Of a DNA stretch of 64,000 nt, positions 8,259 through 17,150 are shown in pieces. Position numbers and translations under genes: made by a program. This stretch comes from Sporichthyaceae bacterium. GTDB lineage: Bacteria; Actinomycetota; Actinomycetes; Sporichthyales; Sporichthyaceae. The stretch covers positions 1 to 64,000 of the forward strand of contig DATASX010000016.1 in NCBI GenBank assembly GCA_036269075.1, given 5' to 3'. The first letter of the stretch is position 1. Every line of letters starts with the position of its first letter. The notes under the pieces are model-generated. The model did not search any database and was not told the origin of the DNA. It saw only the letters and a program-made list of their open reading frames with translations.

Positions 8259-9554
8259 TCAGGTCGCGGGGCGGTACGGCGCCGGCCGCGCAGGCTCTGA
8301 TGCCGTTGTGTCCCAGCGGGTGCTGGCCAGTCGGCGTTCGGCGAAGGTGAGCAGGTCGAACACGTCGGTGGCCAGGTAGCCGTATCCGCGGCCGATCCGA
8401 CGGCGCGTCAGAATTCCGGCCGCGGTCAGCTCCTCGAGCGCGGCCGCGGCCGAGGGGCGGCTGACGTCGAACAGCCGAACCACGCTCGACGCGGTCAACA
8501 CGGGGTGCTCCTGGAGGCAGGCCAGGATGCGGGCGATCGCGGAGTCGGCCCGCGGCACTGTCCGGACTCCGGAATGGGTGCGGGCTTTGGCCAGGTCCTG
8601 TTCCCAGCGGGCGTGCAACTCGGCGAGGTCGGCCGCGAAGACCTCGGCCTGGGTGACGGCCAGCGAGACCGCGTCGAGGAAGCAACGCAGCCAGGCCGAT
8701 ACGGCCGCCTTCGCGGCCTCGCCGTCGGGCGGGCCGAGGTAGCGGTAGGCCGTGAGACCCCGGACGTACTCCTGCGAGCGGGTCAGCAGCACCGGGCTGA
8801 CCGGGACGACGGCGTGCGGGCTCAGACCGCGGCGCACCAGGACCGTGTGGATCAACGCGCGCCCGATCCGGCCGTTGCCGTCCTTGAACGGGTGGATGGT
8901 CTCGAACTGCGCGTGGGCAATACCGGCTTGGATCAGCCCGGCGTGACCCGCGCTGTTGAGGTAGGCGACCAGGTCCGCCATCAGCCCGGGCACTAGATCC
9001 GGCGGCGGGGGCACGAATTCGGCGTCGATCGGGTGGTAGTCCGAACCGCCGATCCAGTTCTGCACCGTGCGCAGCCCGTGCAGTTGTGGCTCGTCGGCCA
9101 GCAGCGCCGCATGCATTCCTTCAACGTCGGCGACTGTGATGCGATCCGCTCGGGCGAGGTCGGCGGTCGCGGTGCGCACCGCAGTGATGTTCGCCGCGAC
9201 CCGGCGCGCGGTCCGGCTCACGTTGGTCGCGGTCAGGTCTTCCTCCTCGGCCAGTTCGGCCAATCCGACCTGGGCGGGCGAGGCCTCCATGCCCTCGATC
9301 CGCGACGAGGCGATCGCCTCCGAACGCAGCAGGAATCGCGCGAGACCTTCCAAGCCGTGCGCGCCGGGTGCATCCCGCAGTCGGCGGACCGCGCTCTCGG
9401 CGTGGGCGGCCACTTCGGCGACCTGCCGGTCCAGCGCGAGCGGCCGGTCGACCAGCAGGTCCGGATGGTAGGCCTGGTACGGACCGCCGCGGCGGTGCAC
9501 GCGTGTCGGCGCGTTCGCCAGCGGCGTCCACGTCGCGACCACGGTGTCCGCCAT
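8259..9554 (-). CDS. Fic-domain protein with C-terminal winged helix
   Basis: The 431-residue protein starts at ATG 9554, just after GGGGGAGCG. The catalytic motif HPFKDGNGRIGR is complete at about residue 220; in this family its histidine drives transfer of AMP (or another nucleotide moiety) onto hydroxyl side chains. A class II inhibitory motif SSRIEG lies at about residue 85, so the protein probably restrains itself through its own N-terminal helix and needs no separate antitoxin. The C-terminal ~80 residues (ASSVVRLFDVSRPSAAAALEEL) form a winged-helix DNA-binding region, as in many Fic/DOC regulators. It is an intact gene on the mobile element, 146 bp downstream of the integrase. Its target cannot be told from sequence. 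Confidence 0.9.
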   Translation of the reverse strand: MADTVVATWTPLANAPTRVHRRGGPYQAYHPDLLVDRPLALDRQVAEVAAHAESAVRRLRDAPGAHGLEGLARFLLRSEAIASSRIEGMEASPAQVGLAELAEEEDLTATNVSRTARRVAANITAVRTATADLARADRITVADVEGMHAALLADEPQLHGLRTVQNWIGGSDYHPIDAEFVPPPPDLVPGLMADLVAYLNSAGHAGLIQAGIAHAQFETIHPFKDGNGRIGRALIHTVLVRRGLSPHAVVPVSPVLLTRSQEYVRGLTAYRYLGPPDGEAAKAAVSAWLRCFLDAVSLAVTQAEVFAADLAELHARWEQDLAKARTHSGVRTVPRADSAIARILACLQEHPVLTASSVVRLFDVSRPSAAAALEELTAAGILTRRRIGRGYGYLATDVFDLLTFAERRLASTRWDTTASEPARPAPYRPAT

Positions 9555-9700
9555 CGCTCCCCCGGTCCCGGTCGGCAACCTTGCAGCACGAGCAGTGAAG
9601 TGAAGGTTTAGATAGCTAAGGTTACACCACGTCGTGTCGGGGGAAGGTTTACGGGAAGCCGGTTCATGCGACGCCGAGCAATTCGGATCTGGAGTCCCGG

Positions 9701-10909
9701 TCACTCTTCGGTGGCGATCATTCGGCTCAGCGCCTCGGCGATCTGTCTGGGTCGGTCGTCGGCCACGCGTTGGTAGGCCAGCGCCATGTTCGGGGTGGCG
9801 TGGCCGAGTCGGTCCTGAAGTTCCCGCACGGTGGCGCCCGCGCGCGCCGCCAGCGTTGCCCCGATGCCGCGCAAGTGGTGGAACACCAGGTCGTCGCGCC
9901 CGATTTTGTGCCGGGCCGTCTCGAACGCCTCGCGCAGCACGTCCGCCGAAACGTTGGTCTTCGCGTCGGTGGCGGCCGGAAAGACCCAGCCCTTGCGGCC
10001 TGGTGCGCTGTGGGTAGCCAGATGCCGGCGCAGAGCCGGGACGATGTGCGGCGGTGACGGGACGTCGCGTGTACCCGCCCCGCTCTTGGGCAGCTTCTCC
10101 TCCCGGCCGGAGCGGGTGCGGCCGACCGAGCGGCGGACGTGGATCACCGCCGTCTGCTCGGTCGCGTCGGAGGCGCTCAGCGACACGTCCGCCCGTTGCA
10201 GCCCGATCACTTCGCCGATGCGCAGGCTGGCCCACACGCCAAGATCGATGGCGGACCTGTAGTGCTCGGGCATTGCCGCCCGCAGCGACGCAATCTCCGC
10301 GAGGGTGGCCATGCCCGGCTCCTTGGCCCGCCGATATTGGCTCCCGCCCTTGATCCTGCAGGGGTTGGCCGGGAGCAGATCGTCCGCGACTGCCGTCTCC
10401 AGGATCGTCTTGAGAAGGCTGTAGGCGTTTGCCACCGCACGCGGCTTGGTCTTGTCCAGCCCGCCGTGCCACTCCCGGACGGCAGTCGAGGTGATCGCGG
10501 TCAATACGGTGTCGTGCCAGTACGGCAGCAGGTGCTTGTCCAGCAGCGAACGGTAGAGGTCACGCGTGCGGGTGGCCAGGGGTCGCTGAGTGAGCCATGT
10601 CTCGGCGTACTCGCCGAACTTCAAAGGTCCGCACACGACTGCCGTCTCGATGACTACTGGCACCTCGGGCAAGACCCAGGTCCCTGCATCGATATCAACC
10701 CGGACCCGGGCCAGCGCTCGGTCTGCGTCCGTCCGTGTCTGAAAGGTGGCCGAGCCGCCCGGCGAGTACGCCGTGTACTGGAGCCCGTCCGGGCCGGTAT
10801 AGCGAGCCTGGAACCGCCGCGACCCGCGTTGCCGGATGCTGCCGAACGAGGCCTTGCGTCCCCTTCGATTACCGCCGCCGCTGTGCTGGTTCTCGACCTG
10901 CTCATACAT
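9701..10909 (-). CDS. int: Tyrosine recombinase (integrase) of the mobile element
   Basis: The 402-residue protein has an N-terminal arm-binding part, a core-binding SAM-like domain (FGEYAETWLTQRPLATRTRDLYRSLL) and a catalytic domain. The catalytic residues are visible: Arg in ASLRIGEVIGL (~231), the HHLRGIG box (HxxR, ~346), LGHATPNMALAY with the Gly-His pair, and the nucleophilic Tyr (~378). It therefore looks active. Its start lies only ~170 bp from the tRNA-derived attachment copy at 11081-11103, the classic arrangement for tRNA-targeting integrases of actinobacterial integrative elements. It should cut and rejoin att sites to insert or excise the element. No excisionase gene was identified nearby. 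Confidence 0.93.
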   Translation of the reverse strand: MYEQVENQHSGGGNRRGRKASFGSIRQRGSRRFQARYTGPDGLQYTAYSPGGSATFQTRTDADRALARVRVDIDAGTWVLPEVPVVIETAVVCGPLKFGEYAETWLTQRPLATRTRDLYRSLLDKHLLPYWHDTVLTAITSTAVREWHGGLDKTKPRAVANAYSLLKTILETAVADDLLPANPCRIKGGSQYRRAKEPGMATLAEIASLRAAMPEHYRSAIDLGVWASLRIGEVIGLQRADVSLSASDATEQTAVIHVRRSVGRTRSGREEKLPKSGAGTRDVPSPPHIVPALRRHLATHSAPGRKGWVFPAATDAKTNVSADVLREAFETARHKIGRDDLVFHHLRGIGATLAARAGATVRELQDRLGHATPNMALAYQRVADDRPRQIAEALSRMIATEE

Positions 10910-11080
10910 TCCGGACCCCGCTAGTCAGCCATCCTGCACGCCATGTTGGCCAGATTATGGCCAGATGCTTCGATGAGAAAGGGTCGATCATGGTAACTCA
11001 CAGTCACATAGATCTGGTATCTATGCAGCTCAGGACGCATTCCACGCTTCTGATCTGCACTCTCCGCACATGAAATATTA

Positions 11081-11103
11081 GGTTCGAATCCTGCCGGGGG
11101 CAC
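11081..11103 (+). other. Putative right attachment site (attR): 3' end of a tRNA gene
   Basis: The stretch begins GGTTCGAATCC (T-loop and half of the T-stem) and ends CGGGGGCAC (acceptor 3' strand plus discriminator base). It is a 23-bp copy of a tRNA 3' end. The sequence to its left does not form a tRNA: the 5' T-stem strand is mismatched and there is no anticodon arm. A tRNA with acceptor 5' strand GCCCCCG, such as an Arg tRNA, would match. The intact tRNA should stand at the other end of the element, outside the window. Confidence 0.75.
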
Positions 11104-11229
11104 TTTAATCTGGTGACAAACCGCAGAGGCTTACGCAGGTTGATCGTGCGGATCACGTGCCCCACCCCCGCTGGATCACCAGCCGTCCGAAGTTCGCTCC
11201 CGGCAGCGGGATCCTGCTCGACCACGGGC

Positions 11230-11375
11230 ACGAACGATCCCGTGGCGGCGGCCTTCCAATCGGTCCTTGGCCTGCCCTCCTGGGAAGTGAAGCGCGGCCA
11301 CGGGTCGTTCGTGACGATGCACTTCGGCTCGCCTGAGGTCCGTACCGGCCCGGGTGGCGGGACGACCGCTCAGCC
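11230..11375 (+). pseudogene. Fragment of an unrecognised protein gene
   Basis: The frame reads NDPVAAAFQSVLGLPSWEVK followed by GSFVTMHFGSPEVR, which has the composition of a real protein N-terminus. I do not recognise the family. It joins directly, in the same frame, to antitoxin-like sequence, so the open frame here is a chance fusion of relics just outside the attachment site. Confidence 0.35.
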
Positions 11376-11797
11376 GGCCGATCCGAAGGTCATCCATCTC
11401 GGTGGGCAGGCCGCCGTCGTGGTGCCCGTGACCGATTTCCTTCGGCTGCGGACGCTTCGGCGCCGGCGGACCGGAAAACCCGGGAGGCTGGCGGCCAGAC
11501 GACCTATGTGCCGCACGACGAGGTGCCGCGTCGGCTCGGTTTGCGCGGATGACCCGGCAGGTCATCTGGGAGGAACAGGCTGTCAGTCAGGCCGCCGGGT
11601 TCTCGATGACCCGCAGGGTTTGCGGGCAACACTCGATGCCGTCGGACGGCTCGCCGATGATCCCCGTCCGGCCTTCGTTCCCGTACGGGTCGCCCGACCG
11701 CCGGCGGCTGCGCATCGGGCGGTATCGAGTGATGTACGACATCACCGGCGAGCTGGTCTCCGTCTGGCGCATCGCTCGGCTCGCCGACGAGGATTGA
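11376..11797 (+). pseudogene. Remnant of a Phd/RelB-like antitoxin and RelE-type toxin pair
   Basis: An antitoxin-like piece reads VIHLGGQAAVVVPVTDFLRLR. It is followed by toxin pieces in alternating frames: MTRQVIWEEQAVSQAAGF from 11549, then DPQGLRATLDAVGRLADDPRP, then RRRLRIGRYRVMYDITGELVSVWRIARL up to TGA 11795-11797. The last part is the typical RelE beta-sheet with the Arg-rich active face. RelE toxins cleave mRNA at the ribosome. At least two frame changes within the toxin make both genes non-functional. Confidence 0.65.
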
Positions 11798-11950
11798 CTC
11801 ACCTTCGGCCAAGGCCGCCAGGCGGTCGGCGATCTCGCGGAGTCGTTCCTCCGCGAGCCCTTCGTACTCCATCGCCATGTTCGGTGGCGCGTGCCCGGGC
11901 CGCGCCAGGCGGTCGCCGTTCCAGCCCTCGGCCAAGGCCACCGCACCACA
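11798..11950 (-). pseudogene. C-terminal remnant of a second tyrosine recombinase
   Basis: Minus-strand residues PGHAPPNMAMEYEGLAEERLREIADRL correspond to the last catalytic box of tyrosine recombinases: Gly-His, then the nucleophilic Tyr, then the C-terminal helix. They parallel LGHATPNMALAYQRVADDRPRQIAEAL of the intact integrase at 9701-10909. Only the final ~48 residues survive. It sits outside the attachment site, facing the same way as the intact integrase, so it is likely a relic of an earlier element. Confidence 0.7.
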
Positions 11951-12119
11951 GGCGGGCGAGGTGAACGGCGCGGTCGTGTCGTGGCCGGCGGACCGCGGTC
12001 CCGGGCCTAGGCGGACGTGAGACCCTCACCGCAACCAGTCGCGACCGGGAGCCGACCGTCGGGCCGCACGGCACGGGCGGACGGCATGACACGGCCGGGC
12101 CGGTTAGCGCTCAGGCGAG

Positions 12120-15100
12120 ATGCTTGCCGTTTCAGTGGCGAAGAAGAAGGCGCCCGAGGGCGCGGCGTTGGAGGAAGTCGTGCCGGACTCGGTGCACGGG
12201 GCTGCGCCGGGGTCGGCCGCGCTGTACGAGTTGGGTGTGGCGTTGGCGACGACTCGCAGCGCGAAGCAGGTGGCCGCCCGTACGGTCGAGGCGATAGGCG
12301 CGCGGTTGGACTGTGCCCACGTGTGGGCGGCGGAGTTCGACGCCACCGCCGACCGGTTCGTCGCCCTGGACTCCTTGGGCGCCGGCAAACGGGTGCTGGA
12401 CGTCCTGCGGGCACAGACTGATCCAGCCGGCTGGGCCCCGCTGCGCCAGGTCGAGGTCGGGCGCCTGCTGTGGTGGGTCGGCGCCACGCAGGTCAAAGAC
12501 CACCTGCCGAGCCTGGTCGAGGTCGTCCCGGAACTGGCCACGGTGGGGCTGCTGCCGCTGCGTGCCCCGGGGGCGCGCGCCGTGTGCGGGATGGTCGGGT
12601 TCGGTTTCGACCGGGCCCGGCCCCCGGCGGAGGGGGAGGAAGCGTTTCTGGTCGCCGCCGGGGAACTGGCTGCACTGGCCCTGCACCGGGCCGGGTTGCC
12701 GGCCGGGGAGATGCGGGCCCGGGCGGTGGTGGGCGCGGCGGCTGCGCGCGCCGAGCGGGTCGGGGCATTGGCCGCTGCGTTGGTCGCCGCGGTCAGCGTC
12801 GAGCAGGTCGTCGAGGTGTTCGCGCAGCACGCGCAGGCCGCCGTCGACGGGCAGACCTTCTCCCTGCGCAGCGTCCACCCCGACGAGCGGGTGGCCCGGG
12901 TGCTCCGGATCGAAGGCCCGCAGCCCGGCTACCGGCAACGCTTTGGCGAGGTGCCGCTGGACACGCCGTCGGCCCTGGCCGAAGCGGTTGCGACCCGACA
13001 GCCGGTGTTCGTGTCCAGCGCGCAGGACAACGGCCGCCGCTACGGCACCGCCCCCACCGAGCAGCACACTGCGGCCGGAATCGAGGGTCTGGCCCGGCTG
13101 CCACTGATCGTCGACGGCGAACCGGTCGCTGTCCTGTCCGTCGGCTATCGCACCGTGCAGCCGTTCCCGCCTGAGGAGCGGCTGTTCCTGAGCACGGTGG
13201 CCGACCTGGCCGCCCAGGCGCTGGGCCGGGCCATGGCCACCGAACGCGCGCAGGCGGACGCCGCCCGCGCCGAGCGGGTCGGGGCGTTGGCCGCTGCGCT
13301 GGTCGGGGCGGGCAGCGTGGGCGACGTGGCCGTGGTACTCGGCGAGCACGTGCGCGAGGCGGTGGCCGGGCAGACCTTCTCCCTGCGCTCCGTGGACCGC
13401 GCAGCGGGGGTGGCGCGGGTTGTCCGGATGGAATTCGAGCACCCGAATTACCGGGAGAAGTTCGTCGAGCTTGCCCTGGAGGGCTCCAGTTCGTTGGCGG
13501 AGGTGGTTGCGAGCGGGAGGGCGGTGTTCGTCACCAGTGCGGAGGACAACCGGCGCCGCTACGGGCCCGCCGCCGACGCACAGCACGGCGCGGGCGGCAT
13601 CGAGGGCCTGGCCCGGTTGCCGTTGCCGGTCGAGGGTGAACTGGTGGCAGTGCTGTCCATCGGGTACGTGACCGCGCAGGCCTTCCCGCCGCAGGAGCGG
13701 TTGTTCCTGACCACGGTGGCCGACCTGGCCGCCCAGGCGCTGGCCCGGGCCATGGGCGCCGAAAAACTGCGCGCCGAGGCTGATCGAGCCCGCAGGCTGG
13801 GGGATCTGGGTGCGGCGCTGGTCACGGCGGTCGGCGTCGCGGGGGTTGCCGCAGTTCTGGCCGAGCATGTCCAGTCGGCGATGACCGCCGACGCATTCTC
13901 GCTGCGCTGGGTGGACCACCAGGCCGGCTTGGCGCGGACGCTGCTGTCCGGCGGTGCGGCCCGCAACCAGCGGCACCGCTACGCCGAGGTTCCGCTGGAC
14001 GCTCCCAGCGCGCTGGCTGAGGTTGTCGCCACCAGGCGGCCGGTGTTCGTGACGTCCACGCAGCAGACCCGCGAACGCTACGGCGCGGCTGCGGCGCGGC
14101 GCTACGAGGCCGCTCACGTCGAGGCGGTGGCCCGGTTCCCGTTGGTGGTCGACGGTGAACTGGTGGCAATCCTGTCGGTGGGCTACCGGCGTCCGCGGAC
14201 CTTCGAGGAGGCGGAGCGGCTGTTCCTGACCACGGTGGCCGACCTGGCCGCCCAGGCGCTGGGCCGGGCGATGCGTGGGGAACGGCACCGCGCTGACGCG
14301 GCGCGCGCGGCCGGCCTGGCCGATCTGGCCGCCGCGCTGGCCACCACGCTGAGCGTCGACGAGGTCACCGCGGTACTGGCCGAGCATGTACCGCGAGCCG
14401 TGGAAGCCCAGTTGTTCTCCCTGCGCGAGATCCGCGCCTCGGAGTCGGTGGCCCGGGCGGCGCGGCTGGCCGGTACTGCGCTCGGTGACCTGGAACGGTC
14501 CATCGACGTCGCGCTGGACGTGCCCAGCGCGTTGGCCGAGGTGGCCGCGACCCGCACCGCGGTGTTCGTGGGCTCACCGGCTGAGCACCGTGCCCTTTTC
14601 GGCGCCGCGGCCGCGCAGAGCTACGAGACGACCCGGGGTCAGGCTCTGGCCCGGTTGCCGCTGCTGGTCGAGGGCGAGCTGGTCGCGATTCTCTCGGTCG
14701 GCTATCACCGCCCGCGGACCTTCGACGAGGCGGAGCGGCTGTTCCTGACCACGGTGGCCGACCTCGCCGCCCAGGCATTGGGCCGGGCGCAGCGCACCGA
14801 ACGGCTGGGGGCGGACGAACGTCGCCACAGGCTGCTGTCGGCCGCGCAGGCCGCGATGAACCGACGTCTGGACCCGGTGACCCAACTTCGGGCTCTGACG
14901 CGGGTCGTGGTCCCCGAGTTGGCCGACCTGTCCACCGTGCACGTGCTCGCCGTTCCGGTGCCGCCCGGAGCGATGCCGCCGCTGCCGGTCGTCACCAACC
15001 GGGTGGCCGCAGAGGTGATCGAGAGCCTCGAACTGCCACCGACCCACGACGGCCTCGAATGGGAACAGGGCTCACCGGTCGTCGAGGCGATCCGGCAGGG

Positions 15101-16058
15101 ACGCCTGACCGCCCCGATCCGAACCGCGCAGGTTCCGACGTGGGCCCGGCCCGCCGGCACCGAGGTCGTCTTCCGGTCCACCCTCGACCGGGTCGTCCTG
15201 GCGCCGGTCCTGGCCGACGGCCTGGTCGTGGCGGTGGCCACCTTCGGGACGTGCCAGGACCGCCCGGCGTGGTCCGAACTCGAGCTGCAGATCCTCGGTG
15301 AGATCGCCGAGTACGCCGCCCTGGCCGTGGAGCACGGCATCTCCTATCAGCACACCCGGCACACGGCGTTGGTTCTGCAGCACAGCCTGCTCAGTGACCC
15401 GCCCGATGTCGACGGCCTACGGGTGTGTGCCCGCTACCGGCCCGCGGGTCGCGACGAGGTCGGCGGCGACTGGTACGACGCCTTCCTGACCGGGCCCGGT
15501 CACCTCGCGCTGGCCATCGGAGATGTGGTGGGGCACGACATCGCCGCCGCGGCTTCCATGGGGCAGCTACGTGCGGCGTTGCGCACGCTGGCCCTGGATG
15601 AGGCGCTGGAGCCAGGAGCGATCTTGCAACGGCTGGCCGAGACCAACCGGTCCCTGCACATGGCCAGGTTCGCCACCGCCGTGTTCGCCCGCCTGATCCG
15701 AGGCGGCGAGGACTGGGAACTGTCCTGGGCGCGCGCCGGTCACCCGCCTCCGCTGTTCATCGACCCCGCCGACGGCCGGGCCCGGCCGCTGCAGCAGGCC
15801 GGTGGGATAGCGCTGTCCCCGGGTCTGGTCCACCCGTACCCGACCGCCTGCCAGGTGCTGCCTGCAGGGTCGATGCTCCTGCTGTACACCGACGGGCTGA
15901 TCGAACGCCGCGGCGTCGACATGGCCGTGAGCATAGCCGAGCTCGGGCAACGCGCAGCGGGGTTGGCCGACCGGGGCGTCGAGGAAGTCTGCGACCAACT
16001 CCTGCACCACGCCCCCAACAGCGACGACGTCGCCCTGCTCGTGGTTCGGGTCGAATGA
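12120..16058 (+). CDS. SpoIIE/RsbU-type PP2C phosphatase with six GAF-like domains
   Basis: The 1,312-residue protein has one N-terminal GAF-like domain (about 30-200), then four closely related GAF repeats of ~173 residues each (about 210-900), a further GAF-like domain (about 905-1080), and a C-terminal SpoIIE-type PP2C domain (about 1095-1312). The phosphatase domain shows RDEVGGDWYDAF, AIGDVVGHDIAAA and the ending SDDVALLVVRVE, so the metal-binding aspartates are present. Such proteins usually dephosphorylate anti-sigma-factor antagonists and tune a stress sigma factor in response to signals sensed by the GAF domains. No signal peptide or membrane segment is seen. No anti-sigma factor gene is adjacent. 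The start could also be the GTG a few codons further in. Confidence 0.85.
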   Translation: MLAVSVAKKKAPEGAALEEVVPDSVHGAAPGSAALYELGVALATTRSAKQVAARTVEAIGARLDCAHVWAAEFDATADRFVALDSLGAGKRVLDVLRAQTDPAGWAPLRQVEVGRLLWWVGATQVKDHLPSLVEVVPELATVGLLPLRAPGARAVCGMVGFGFDRARPPAEGEEAFLVAAGELAALALHRAGLPAGEMRARAVVGAAAARAERVGALAAALVAAVSVEQVVEVFAQHAQAAVDGQTFSLRSVHPDERVARVLRIEGPQPGYRQRFGEVPLDTPSALAEAVATRQPVFVSSAQDNGRRYGTAPTEQHTAAGIEGLARLPLIVDGEPVAVLSVGYRTVQPFPPEERLFLSTVADLAAQALGRAMATERAQADAARAERVGALAAALVGAGSVGDVAVVLGEHVREAVAGQTFSLRSVDRAAGVARVVRMEFEHPNYREKFVELALEGSSSLAEVVASGRAVFVTSAEDNRRRYGPAADAQHGAGGIEGLARLPLPVEGELVAVLSIGYVTAQAFPPQERLFLTTVADLAAQALARAMGAEKLRAEADRARRLGDLGAALVTAVGVAGVAAVLAEHVQSAMTADAFSLRWVDHQAGLARTLLSGGAARNQRHRYAEVPLDAPSALAEVVATRRPVFVTSTQQTRERYGAAAARRYEAAHVEAVARFPLVVDGELVAILSVGYRRPRTFEEAERLFLTTVADLAAQALGRAMRGERHRADAARAAGLADLAAALATTLSVDEVTAVLAEHVPRAVEAQLFSLREIRASESVARAARLAGTALGDLERSIDVALDVPSALAEVAATRTAVFVGSPAEHRALFGAAAAQSYETTRGQALARLPLLVEGELVAILSVGYHRPRTFDEAERLFLTTVADLAAQALGRAQRTERLGADERRHRLLSAAQAAMNRRLDPVTQLRALTRVVVPELADLSTVHVLAVPVPPGAMPPLPVVTNRVAAEVIESLELPPTHDGLEWEQGSPVVEAIRQGRLTAPIRTAQVPTWARPAGTEVVFRSTLDRVVLAPVLADGLVVAVATFGTCQDRPAWSELELQILGEIAEYAALAVEHGISYQHTRHTALVLQHSLLSDPPDVDGLRVCARYRPAGRDEVGGDWYDAFLTGPGHLALAIGDVVGHDIAAAASMGQLRAALRTLALDEALEPGAILQRLAETNRSLHMARFATAVFARLIRGGEDWELSWARAGHPPPLFIDPADGRARPLQQAGGIALSPGLVHPYPTACQVLPAGSMLLLYTDGLIERRGVDMAVSIAELGQRAAGLADRGVEEVCDQLLHHAPNSDDVALLVVRVE
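12746..14811 (+). repeat. Four tandem ~517-bp GAF-coding repeats inside the phosphatase gene
   Basis: Units begin near 12746, 13263, 13783 and 14298. Each starts with a version of RAERVGALAAALV and ends with RLFLTTVADLAAQALGRAM. The spacing is constant at about 516-520 bp, so the units arose by in-frame tandem duplication. Units 1 and 2 are the most alike, and the segment ending each unit is nearly identical in DNA. Confidence 0.85.
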
Positions 16059-16127
16059 TTGCCCGGCCGTAGTCTGCTCGCGCTACGCGCTCGCCGGCGT
16101 CTCGACGGGTCGGTGATCATTGGTCGC

Positions 16128-17150
16128 ATGCTTGAAGCACTCGGCGTCCGTATTCCTGTTCTCGCCGCTCCCATGGCCGGGGGGCCGACGACGGTGGAGA
16201 TGGTCCTTGCCGCGGCCGGGGCCGGGAGCCTGGGGTTCGTGGCCGGGGGCTACAAGAGCGCCGAGGCGCTCGCGGAGCAGATCCGGGCGGTGCGGGCGCA
16301 GACCGGGACGTTCGGGGTGAACCTGTTCGTGCCGAACCCGGTACCGGTGGACGCCGCGGAGTTCCGCCGCTACGCCACCGCGATCGCGCCCGAGGGGGCC
16401 GCACACGGGTTGGACCTGACCGGGGCGGCGATCATCGAGGACGACGACGCCTGGGCCGCCAAGGTCGACCTGCTGGCGGCCGACCCGGTGCCGGTGGTCA
16501 GCTTCACGTTCGGGCTGCCCGACGCCGGGTCGCTGGACCGGTTGCGGCGCGCGGGGTCGTTGCTGGTGCAGACGGTCACCTCGGTCGAGGAGGCGCGGCT
16601 GGCCGTCGAGGCCGGGATGGACGCACTCGCTGTGCAGAGCAGCCACGCCGGCGGGCACAGCGGCACCTTCACGCCGCGGCAGCGACCGGCCGAACGGCCG
16701 TTGCCCGAGTTGCTGGCGGCGGTGCGGGAAGCAGTCGCGGTGCCGTTGCTCGGTGCCGGTGGGGTGTCCGGGCCGGACGACGTGGCTGCGGCGCTGAAGG
16801 CCGGTGCCGAGGCGGTGGCCGTCGGGACGTTGCTGCTGCTGACCCCGGAGAGCGGTGCCAACTCGACCTACCGGGCCGCGTTGGTCGCCAAGCGAACCGA
16901 GCCGACCGTGGTGACCAGCGCGTTCACCGGGCGCCCGGCCCGCGGGATCCGCAACGAGTTCACCGACCGATGGACCGCCGGCGCGCCGGTCGGCTACCCC
17001 GCCGTGCACTACCTGACGACCGGGATGCGACGGGCCGCAGCGGCCGCGGGCGACGCCGAACGACTGCACCTGTGGGCCGGGACCGGACATGCCGCCGTCG
17101 CCGAGCGACCGACGGCGGCGGTGCTCACCGCACTGACCGACCGGCTTTGA
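16128..17150 (+). CDS. Nitronate monooxygenase / 2-nitropropane dioxygenase family, FMN-dependent
   Basis: Starting at ATG 16128 the product is 340 residues, the usual length. It opens with the family hallmark PVLAAPMAGGPTTVEMVLAAA and continues with LGFVAGGYKS. Later parts bind FMN: VQSSHAGGHSGT, including the histidine used as catalytic base in this family, and VPLLGAGGVSGPDDV with the phosphate-binding glycines. Enzymes of this class oxidise nitronates (for example propionate 3-nitronate) to carbonyl compounds with molecular oxygen. An earlier in-frame start at 16059 would add 23 unlikely residues. It shares the stop/start bases TTGA with the next gene, so the two are translated together. 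Confidence 0.88.
   Translation: MLEALGVRIPVLAAPMAGGPTTVEMVLAAAGAGSLGFVAGGYKSAEALAEQIRAVRAQTGTFGVNLFVPNPVPVDAAEFRRYATAIAPEGAAHGLDLTGAAIIEDDDAWAAKVDLLAADPVPVVSFTFGLPDAGSLDRLRRAGSLLVQTVTSVEEARLAVEAGMDALAVQSSHAGGHSGTFTPRQRPAERPLPELLAAVREAVAVPLLGAGGVSGPDDVAAALKAGAEAVAVGTLLLLTPESGANSTYRAALVAKRTEPTVVTSAFTGRPARGIRNEFTDRWTAGAPVGYPAVHYLTTGMRRAAAAAGDAERLHLWAGTGHAAVAERPTAAVLTALTDRL

Noticed and set aside
8259-10472. A 737-residue fusion of integrase-like and Fic sequence
   Set aside because: The extra N-terminal part is the integrase gene read in the wrong frame; Fic has its own start and ribosome site at 9554.
11041-11110. Complete tRNA gene at 11.1 kb
   Set aside because: Only the T-loop and acceptor 3' end are present; the T-stem 5' strand does not pair and no anticodon arm exists, so it is an attachment copy.
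12132-14387. Minus-strand 751-residue repetitive ORF
   Set aside because: Its repeats simply mirror the tandem GAF units of the plus-strand phosphatase.
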